A DNA stretch of 64,000 nt from Autumnicola psychrophila (GTDB lineage Bacteria; Bacteroidota; Bacteroidia; Flavobacteriales; Flavobacteriaceae): positions 310,001-374,000 of the forward strand of contig NZ_JAVRHN010000001.1 in the NCBI RefSeq assembly GCF_031846645.1. The letters run 5' to 3'. Position 1 is the first letter of the stretch, and each line of letters starts with the position of its first letter. Of this stretch, positions 57,581-64,000 are shown in pieces. The notes beneath the pieces were generated by a model. That model saw only the letters and a list, made by a program, of their open reading frames with translations, did no database searches and was not told where the DNA came from. The position numbers and the translations under genes are program-made.

Positions 57581-60500
57581 TTAAAGCTGCTCTTCTCTCT
57601 CACGAAATTTGCTTGGTGGTATCCCATAAAATTCTTTAAAACTAGTGGAGAATTTAGAAACGCTGGAAAATCCGGTGGCATAAGCCACCTCCGAAACAGT
57701 GATTTTTTTTGAAGCTAATAGTTCTCCGGCTTGAGTTAATCTTACATTTTTGATAAGTTCTCGGGCAGACTGATTAGTCAATTGTTTTAATTTCCTATAT
57801 AAGTGAACTCTACTAATTCCTAATTCCTGTGCAATCATCTCAACATTTAGATCTGTTCTATGCATATTTTCTCCAGTGATATCCATAAAACGCTGAATCA
57901 ATTTCTCATCAGCGGATTTAATTTGAACCTTTTCGATTTTTTCATTATAAACCTGATTACCGCCGAATGAATTTTTCAAGATTTTCCTATTTCCAATGAG
58001 CCCCTTTATGGTCTTTTTCAGGATTTCAATGTTGAAAGGCTTTGCCAAATAAGCATCTGCACCTATATCTAAGCCTTGTGCTTTTGTTTCAAAATCTGTT
58101 TTACCGGTTAATAGAATTATCGGAATATGATTAATCTTAATATTATGCTTTACTTTTCTGCAAAATTTAATGCCATTCATCTGGGGCATTACTATATCAC
58201 TTACAATAAGATCTGGATTTTCTTTTAAAACTAGCGGGAAAGCGGATTTTCCATTGGAGGCTGAAATGATATTGTAGTGTGATCGTAATTCCTGACATAT
58301 ATAATTTCTTACATCCTGGTTGTCATCTATAATAAGGATTTTCGGCTTATTTTTATTATTAGTTTTTGAATCGCCTTCATCTTTCAAAATTGGAGAGATC
58401 ATCTTTTTCTCTTCTGGTTTAGAAATTTCAGGTTTATACATTCCATGGTCAATTTCATCTGGCCTGAGATGCTTTTTACCTAAAGGTATACTGACAACAA
58501 ATTTACAACCGATTCCAGTTTTGTTATTTCTGGCATAGATAGTTCCATGATGTAATTTGGCAATAGAACGTGTAAGATGAAGACCTATTCCGGCACCTTC
58601 AGAACGGCGTAATTTACTGGCCTGGTAGAAACGTTCAAATATCTTTTCTATCTCTGTCTCATTAATTCCGACACCTTCATCTTTAATTATAATATGAAAA
58701 AATCTAATTCCAGATGTTGTTGAGTTATTATTACCGAGATTTTTAGTTGTAATGAGGATTTTGATCAGACCATTTTCTGGAGAAAATTTGAATGCATTAG
58801 AAAGTATGTTCTGGATAATCTTATCGAAATGGTTTGGATCTATCCAAACATCAAGCCTTTCCACTTCTGAAAGGAATTCTACCCGAAGGTTCTTTTCATT
58901 AACTTGATCTTCAAAAAGAAAATAAATATCCTGAACAAAAGATATCAAATCTACTTGACGAAATCTTAGAGTGATCTGACCCTTATCCAATTTTCTGGCA
59001 TCGACTAGTTGTTGGATCAACTGCAAGATACGATCAGAATTGCGCTGCATTATACGGTAACTCTTTTGTCTCGCCTCATTATCGTCATTAAGAATTAATT
59101 TCTTCAAAGGGTTCACAATTAATGAAATAGGTGTTTTAATATCATGCGAAATATTCGTTAAGAATTGAAGCTTCGCTTCGTTAATTTCCTTTGCCTGCTC
59201 ATAATTGCGTAGCCTCTTTTTCGTTTTTTCACGCTGACGAATTTGATGAATAAAGAAACAACAAAGGACAATAAATATTATGGCGTAAAGAAATTTTATC
59301 CATGTCGAGAAATACCAAGGAGGATGAACAATAACACCTAATTTTCTGATAGGAGAAAAATGACCCTGATCTTCGGCTCTAACCTGAAAAGAGTAATAAT
59401 CAGGTTGTAGATCGCTAAAAACCACGCTATTATCACCTGGTTGCAATTTGATCCAATCTCCACCATCAAATTTATATGAGAACGTCACTCTTTCAGGGTT
59501 GCCAAATTCCAACGACGAAAACTCAATACTAAAATCATTATCTTTATTTGATAAATGAAAGGTGTCGGCATCGATAACAGCTTTATCTACTATATCGAAC
59601 TTTCCAGATTTCATCCCTTTTTTTACATTTCTATCCTGAAGATAAAATCCAGTTATCCTTACGTTTAAATCTACTTGCTGTTCTACTATTTCACTGGGAT
59701 CAAAGTAGGTGACACCGTTCGTACTACCAAAATATGACTCATCCTCGGAAACATACGAAGCATTCTTCATAAATTCGTTACCTTGAAGCCCATCCCCAAA
59801 GAAATAATTTATAAATTGTTTTTTTGCAGGAATCAATTTAGAGAGACCATGACTAGTACTTATCCACAAGTTGTTGGCTTTATCGCTGACAATGGAACTT
59901 ATTATATTGCTCGGCAGACCATCTTCAGTTGTATATTTTCTCTTAATTCCTTCACCTTCTGGTTTAATGAAAAGGCCTTCGGATGTTCCAATCCAAAGAT
60001 TATTCTCTTTATCCTCAAACAATGAATAAATAATCTTACCGCGCAAGAGACTGTTGGTACCTTCTTCCGTGACATAACTATAGGTCTTTAAATCTAAAAT
60101 GGCAAGACCATCAAAAGTACCTATATAGAGTTTCCCACTTTGGGAAAAAAGAAGGCAATTAATCCATTCGTTTTGCAGAACATCTCTTTCGTTGTATTTA
60201 TCATCATCTTTAATAATATTATGGTTCTTTATTTCACCAGAAATCAGGTTAAGGGAAAAAAGTCCGGAACCCATTGTTCCGATCCAAAGGTGGTCGCTGT
60301 TATCTTCAGTCAAACTGTAGACCCGATTGACTTTGTAATTTTTTTCGTCTATTAAGTTTTCAACATATTCAATTTCGCCGTTTTCTTTGTTTAGTTTAGC
60401 CAATCCATTTGAATAGGTTCCGATCCATAGATTCTTTTTAGAATCTTCATAAATATGCATGACTGTAGATGGATTCTTGGGGCTAGTAATATCATTTACG

Positions 60501-61645
60501 TAATGATATTTTTTTTTCAGCCTTGGAGAAATACCGTATAATCCATCGCCATCAGTTCCTATCCACAAAATTCCCTCATTATCTTTAAACACAGACATCA
60601 CAGGGCTTGAACCAATAACATCATGTTTAAACGAACGGTATCCTATATAGTTAAAATTGTTTTTTCTTGCAGGTATCAGCATAACCCCTTTGTGATATAA
60701 ACCTAACCATAGATTCCCTACTTCATCTTCCATAATTGAATGGACTTTAGCCTTAGAAAAATTGTAATTGGGAAAACTAATGTCTGTTTGACTCATCTTC
60801 TGTTGAGAAGGAAGGAAGGTTTTTAGCCCTGCACCATCAGTGCCAATCAGTATCTTATTATCTGCCAATAAGTGCAAAGAAGTTACAGATGTGTTTTCGG
60901 TGGTCGAAATAAGAATAAATTTATCGGAAGATTTGTTGTATTTCAATAGACCCTGATTAAAACTACCTAAAAAGATATTGTCATTCAAATCCTGTATAAT
61001 CGTGGATAAATTGCCTTGATATTTCTCATTGGAGAGATATTGTTTAACACGATTATCTGAATCAATTTTAAAAATTCCCTGATCCTGTGTAAGAACCCAA
61101 AGGTTTTGCTCACTATCTTCAAAAAGATTCGAGATATATGAGCTCGTAATATTGTGTGATAAACTACGTGCTATAGGTGTTGAACTTGAAAAATCCACTT
61201 CAAAAATCCCCTGGCCAGATGTTCCTACAAGAATTTGTCCATTCTTCCTTTCTAGCATTGTTAATACGTGGGCTTTATAAGGTTTATTATTGTCCATCAT
61301 CAGAGGAATCTCTTCAAAACTCTCTGTTGCATGGTCATATATCTGGAGCCCATTAAAAAAGCCGAAATAGAGTCTTTTCTGGCTGTCCTCGAAAACCTCC
61401 TTCACATAATTGTTCAGTACGGACTGAGAGTTCCTGTGATCCTGTTTGAAGATGGTAAACTTTGAACCGTCATACCTGTTTAAACCATCTTCTGTGGCTA
61501 TCCAAAGGAACCCTTTACTGTCTTGATGTACGTCATTTACAAGACTACTGGATAATTCAGAGTCAGTTGAAAACAACCTGCCCGATTGGGAAAACGTGCA
61601 TAAAGGGCAAAGTACAAGGGCTAGAAGTAGTTTTATTATTCTCAA
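57581..61645 (-). CDS. Hybrid two-component system regulator (HTCS)
   Basis: 1354 residues, a complete one-protein signalling chain. Signal peptide (1-19); about 14 two-component propeller repeats (DVHQDSKGFLWIATEDGLNR and kin) to residue 700; Y_Y_Y domain at about 715-770; membrane helix at about 778-802; histidine kinase with HisKA His near 832 (FLTNISHDIKTPI) and ATPase boxes N (IIQNILSNAFKFSPENG) and G (GAGIGLHLTRS); receiver domain with Asp near 1149 (VSDIVMPQMNG); AraC-type DNA-binding domain at about 1250-1354 (VAYATGFSSVSKFSTSFKEF). It senses a sugar in the periplasm and activates PUL genes. The GH43 gene upstream on the same strand is a likely target. Confidence 0.95.
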   Translation of the reverse strand: MRIIKLLLALVLCPLCTFSQSGRLFSTDSELSSSLVNDVHQDSKGFLWIATEDGLNRYDGSKFTIFKQDHRNSQSVLNNYVKEVFEDSQKRLYFGFFNGLQIYDHATESFEEIPLMMDNNKPYKAHVLTMLERKNGQILVGTSGQGIFEVDFSSSTPIARSLSHNITSSYISNLFEDSEQNLWVLTQDQGIFKIDSDNRVKQYLSNEKYQGNLSTIIQDLNDNIFLGSFNQGLLKYNKSSDKFILISTTENTSVTSLHLLADNKILIGTDGAGLKTFLPSQQKMSQTDISFPNYNFSKAKVHSIMEDEVGNLWLGLYHKGVMLIPARKNNFNYIGYRSFKHDVIGSSPVMSVFKDNEGILWIGTDGDGLYGISPRLKKKYHYVNDITSPKNPSTVMHIYEDSKKNLWIGTYSNGLAKLNKENGEIEYVENLIDEKNYKVNRVYSLTEDNSDHLWIGTMGSGLFSLNLISGEIKNHNIIKDDDKYNERDVLQNEWINCLLFSQSGKLYIGTFDGLAILDLKTYSYVTEEGTNSLLRGKIIYSLFEDKENNLWIGTSEGLFIKPEGEGIKRKYTTEDGLPSNIISSIVSDKANNLWISTSHGLSKLIPAKKQFINYFFGDGLQGNEFMKNASYVSEDESYFGSTNGVTYFDPSEIVEQQVDLNVRITGFYLQDRNVKKGMKSGKFDIVDKAVIDADTFHLSNKDNDFSIEFSSLEFGNPERVTFSYKFDGGDWIKLQPGDNSVVFSDLQPDYYSFQVRAEDQGHFSPIRKLGVIVHPPWYFSTWIKFLYAIIFIVLCCFFIHQIRQREKTKKRLRNYEQAKEINEAKLQFLTNISHDIKTPISLIVNPLKKLILNDDNEARQKSYRIMQRNSDRILQLIQQLVDARKLDKGQITLRFRQVDLISFVQDIYFLFEDQVNEKNLRVEFLSEVERLDVWIDPNHFDKIIQNILSNAFKFSPENGLIKILITTKNLGNNNSTTSGIRFFHIIIKDEGVGINETEIEKIFERFYQASKLRRSEGAGIGLHLTRSIAKLHHGTIYARNNKTGIGCKFVVSIPLGKKHLRPDEIDHGMYKPEISKPEEKKMISPILKDEGDSKTNNKNKPKILIIDDNQDVRNYICQELRSHYNIISASNGKSAFPLVLKENPDLIVSDIVMPQMNGIKFCRKVKHNIKINHIPIILLTGKTDFETKAQGLDIGADAYLAKPFNIEILKKTIKGLIGNRKILKNSFGGNQVYNEKIEKVQIKSADEKLIQRFMDITGENMHRTDLNVEMIAQELGISRVHLYRKLKQLTNQSARELIKNVRLTQAGELLASKKITVSEVAYATGFSSVSKFSTSFKEFYGIPPSKFREREEQL

Positions 61646-61939
61646 AGTCTATAAATTGAATTAGAAAAGATCAAAAAATTTAGTATCCAAGAAATGAGGA
61701 TCCCTGACATCCTAATAAGACAGCCTTGCAAATAAATGGTGTGAGAGACTACAAGTATATAAAATAACTTCGAATTTCGCAATTTTACGGGAATAAACGA
61801 GGAAATCTCAATTTATTTATCCTGATAACCCGAAAAGATGTACTAGATTCTTTAAGAAGCAATTGAGGGTCTGAATTGAATTATTTATTAATTTCATTCA
61901 GTTAGAATCTTGACAATAAAAGAACAACAAGAAATAAGA
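61646..61939. other. Upstream region of the HTCS gene
   Basis: About 300 bp with no gene; the HTCS promoter should be here. No motif is clear enough to claim. Confidence 0.35.
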
Positions 61940-62600
61940 AGAACGTACTTGACCAGTTCATGTCTAAAAGAGCCTTTTTGGTGCAGACGGTGCTTTTGTA
62001 CTCATGCTAAAAATGGTGACTGAGAAAGCCCTGAAGGCAGAGATGAACTCCCATTTGGATAGTGATGAACCTCCAAAGAAATAAGCACAATGGCAAGGGA
62101 AAGAAAAAGCTAAAAAGAAATACGTAGCCTCGAAGGATCAGAAGGAGTTTATGAAAGACTGAAAAAATTGTATAGGGCTGTCACCAAAGATGTAGCCGAA
62201 GATGAGCTATTGAACCTGGAAGAGAAATGGGTCAGTAAATATCCTGTGGTAATTGAAGGCTGGAAGCGCAATTGGGAGCAGCTATCCCAGAATTTTCAAT
62301 ATACGAAACCCATTAGAAAAATTATTTTATACCACAAATGCCGTGGAAGGCTCCCATCGCCAAATCAGAAAAATCATCAAGACCAAAGGTGCTTTCACCA
62401 ATGATATGTCGCTGCTCAAGCTGGCCCACCTGGCTACAAGAAACATTGAGAAGAAATGGACCGCTCCTTAGTAAAACTGGAGCCTTACGATTTAGCAATT
62501 TTATACTAAAATTAAAGACCGGATACCGATGGCCAATTCCCCTGGGGTTAGCCCCAGAGGAATTAAAATATCAGACAGATTATGAATTACAGACCCCAAC
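61940..62600 (+). pseudogene. IS256-family transposase remnant with internal deletion
   Basis: An N-terminal piece (GADGAFVLMLKMVTEKALKA, EMNSHLDSDE) stops at about 62080. It is followed at once by the C-terminal third: VASKDQKEFMKD, YRAVTKDVAEDELLNLEEKW, WKRNWEQLSQNFQYTKPIRK, TTNAVEGSHRQIRK, MSLLKLAHLATRNIEKKW. About 150 residues including two of the DDE acids are missing, and at least three frameshifts or stops remain. The non-coding right end (GTTAGCCCCAGAGGAATT) is shared with the remnant at 57.2 kb. Confidence 0.85.
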
Positions 62601-62819
62601 AATTTGGTTGATGTAGCTTATTATCATTTCCCTTATTTGCTTTAAATTCCGCTATACTACTAAGTGCAGCCCTTTGAATATTATTAAGGAAATCCGTCTT
62701 CCATACTTCGCATTTCTTCTAAAGAAAGAATACTAATTCCTACGGCCGGTCATAGCAATATTCATACTAGCACACTTTCCCCTTGTTCTTCTAAATTTTT
62801 TCTCCAGCTATGAGCTTAT
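62601..62819. other. Gap after the GH43 gene
   Basis: Short reverse-strand coherent bits (ISILSLEEMRSMEDGF, a shift, then NNIQRAALSSIAEFKANKG) suggest a gene fragment, but I could not name the family. No terminator was seen. Confidence 0.3.
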
Positions 62820-64000
62820 TTATTTCTCTTTCGGTAAAGCATCGTTTGCAGATGTTGCATACAAGCCTATAAGTGCGCCCGTAAAACCACCAGCGACATT
62901 TGTAGATAAAATATCGCCAGATACAGTTCCTCCTAAATTCTGGAAGTCTCCTTCCTTTAAAGCATAACTAAATTTATATAAATCGCCTTCTGCTTTTACT
63001 TTAAGCTGAAGCTCATCATTAAATTCTATTTCTTTACTCGCGATTATTTCAGAAGAACCTTTCTCGGTCCTCTCTAAGATTACATAGTATTTTTTGTCCT
63101 TTTTGGTGATGCCAAAAATATAGTTAAACTTTTCATTTTGTAAAGCTGTGATCCCAGCTAGATCATCTTCAGACTTAGGTTTATAATCCATGGTTGTTGT
63201 AAAGGAAAAATCCTTGTGCTGTTGCCTGTGGAAAAGGGTGGAAGTAGGTTTCACTTCTTTAATATTTACGTCAAAAGGAGTGATTTTCAAACCATTTTTA
63301 GTAATCTCCATGAAATCTTCGCGCGGTCCTCTTAATCCAATCCATCGATAATCCAATTTTTCAGAATCGAAATCTTCGGTATATGTGAAGTTTCCATTAG
63401 GGAAATATTCACCTTCTCCTGTCTTATTTTCTACTCCTTCAGGCATTTCAAGTTTTGGTTCCATTGGGACTAAACCATTTTCAAACACAGGGAATTTACC
63501 AGACCAATCTAATGGTAAAATAAAGGTTTCACGGCCTGTATTCACTCGATCCTCATCATTAGGTCGTATTCCTAAAAACACACCATAATATTTATCATCC
63601 GGACCAACTACCAAATCTGCATGTCCTGCCCAATCCACTTTATTTTTTCTGTCCTTCGGAAAATGACGCTGTGTAAGTATTGGATTGCTAGGTGCAGGTT
63701 CGTATGGCCCCATTGGTTTATCACTAACAAAAATTACTTCACTATGCCATCCTCCGGTACCACCTTCGGCGCACATCAGATAATAAAGTCCACCTTTTTT
63801 GTAAATATGAGGTGCCTCAATCCAAATAGGTTTTTTCGAAAGATCAACACCACCATTTACAATGATTTTATCAGTTCCCTCAATCACCTTATCATTCTCA
63901 ACATCATATTCCCAAATTTTAATTACACGATGCCCCTCATATAGCTCTTCTCCCCTATTTGGAGCATCATTATGAACTACATAGACTTTACCATCGTCAT
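62820..64000 (-). CDS. GH43-family beta-xylosidase/arabinofuranosidase-like protein, 5' end outside window
   Basis: The reverse frame is open to the window edge: the codons above 63887 continue the protein (VYVVHNDAPNRGEELYEGHR), so the ATG at 63887 is internal. The visible 390 or so residues hold the five-bladed propeller's later part, with KKPIWIEAPHIYKKGGLYYL, CAEGGTGG (probable catalytic Glu), HSEVIFVSDKPMGPY and DWAGHADLV. A C-terminal concanavalin-like domain (FNYIFGITKKDKKYYVILER) of the GH43 C2 type follows. It removes xylose or arabinose from xylan-type oligosaccharides, probably in the periplasm. It is likely under HTCS control. Confidence 0.9.
   Translation of the reverse strand, partial: DDGKVYVVHNDAPNRGEELYEGHRVIKIWEYDVENDKVIEGTDKIIVNGGVDLSKKPIWIEAPHIYKKGGLYYLMCAEGGTGGWHSEVIFVSDKPMGPYEPAPSNPILTQRHFPKDRKNKVDWAGHADLVVGPDDKYYGVFLGIRPNDEDRVNTGRETFILPLDWSGKFPVFENGLVPMEPKLEMPEGVENKTGEGEYFPNGNFTYTEDFDSEKLDYRWIGLRGPREDFMEITKNGLKITPFDVNIKEVKPTSTLFHRQQHKDFSFTTTMDYKPKSEDDLAGITALQNEKFNYIFGITKKDKKYYVILERTEKGSSEIIASKEIEFNDELQLKVKAEGDLYKFSYALKEGDFQNLGGTVSGDILSTNVAGGFTGALIGLYATSANDALPKEK

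Noticed and set aside
1..64000. tRNA, rRNA, CRISPR arrays, phage or conjugation genes
   Set aside because: I looked for tRNA cloverleaf cores, regular short repeats and phage/plasmid genes and found none that could be supported.

Overview
The window reads as the chromosome of a Bacteroidota, most likely a marine or saline Flavobacteriaceae. The reasons are: low G+C, two SusC/SusD outer-membrane pairs, an ECF sigma/FecR/STN-SusC signalling set, a hybrid two-component regulator (HTCS) of the PUL type, lipoprotein signals ending in an xxC lipobox, and almost no strong Shine-Dalgarno sequences. The genus cannot be fixed from the sequence alone.

Layout. (a) 1-8.1 kb, minus strand: a secreted ThuA / sugar-dehydrogenase / PKD / cytochrome c fusion (truncated by the window start), an azurin-like lipoprotein, a PVC-type haem-binding dehydrogenase, and small remnants of an IS256 transposase and a GH3 glycosidase. 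(b) 8.2-13.9 kb, minus: four genes that make a coherent non-phosphorylative pentonate (Weimberg-type) route: IlvD/Edd sugar-acid dehydratase, 2-keto-3-deoxy-pentonate dehydratase of the FAH family, alpha-ketoglutarate-semialdehyde dehydrogenase and a GntP permease. (c) 14.3-24.1 kb, minus: two SMP-30 family proteins, cupin, a divergent one-piece transketolase, SDR, zinc alcohol dehydrogenase, MmsA/IolA-type semialdehyde dehydrogenase, a Tat-exported TIM-barrel isomerase-like protein and a small DMT transporter. (d) 24.2-35.2 kb, minus: FG-GAP/DUF1080 protein, PQQ dehydrogenase with cytochrome c, SusD, SusC with STN domain, FecR and ECF sigma factor. Blocks b-d look like one large acquisition-and-oxidation locus for a small sugar or sugar acid. 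They hold no intact glycoside hydrolase, sugar kinase or aldolase.

(e) 35.7-41.2 kb is an insertion-sequence graveyard: an IS3-family element interrupted by an intact IS256-family element (8-bp target duplication visible), two nested IS21 remnants, an IS1595 remnant and an aldehyde dehydrogenase fragment. (f) 41.9-53.4 kb, plus strand: NTF2-like lipoprotein, exported RraA-like protein, Tat-exported enolase-superfamily dehydratase/racemase, BASS transporter, a multiply broken PQQ dehydrogenase paralogous to the one in (d), then SusC and SusD and a clear terminator. (g) 53.5-57.3 kb: an IS3 remnant, and an IS256 remnant into which an IS21 has jumped (5-bp duplication, perfect termini); the IS21 has since decayed. 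(h) 57.6-64 kb: HTCS regulator, another IS256 remnant, and a GH43 beta-xylosidase-like gene cut by the window end.

How it works together (inference): SusCD imports a small ligand sensed through the STN/FecR/sigma relay. Periplasmic PQQ enzymes oxidise it to a lactone and SMP-30 proteins open lactones. Dehydrogenases and the transketolase-like enzyme rearrange the unphosphorylated acid, and the MmsA-type enzyme makes an acyl-CoA. Pentonates go to alpha-ketoglutarate by the adjacent Weimberg-type genes. Decayed pieces of GH3, aldehyde dehydrogenase and PQQ dehydrogenase show that related modules have been lost.
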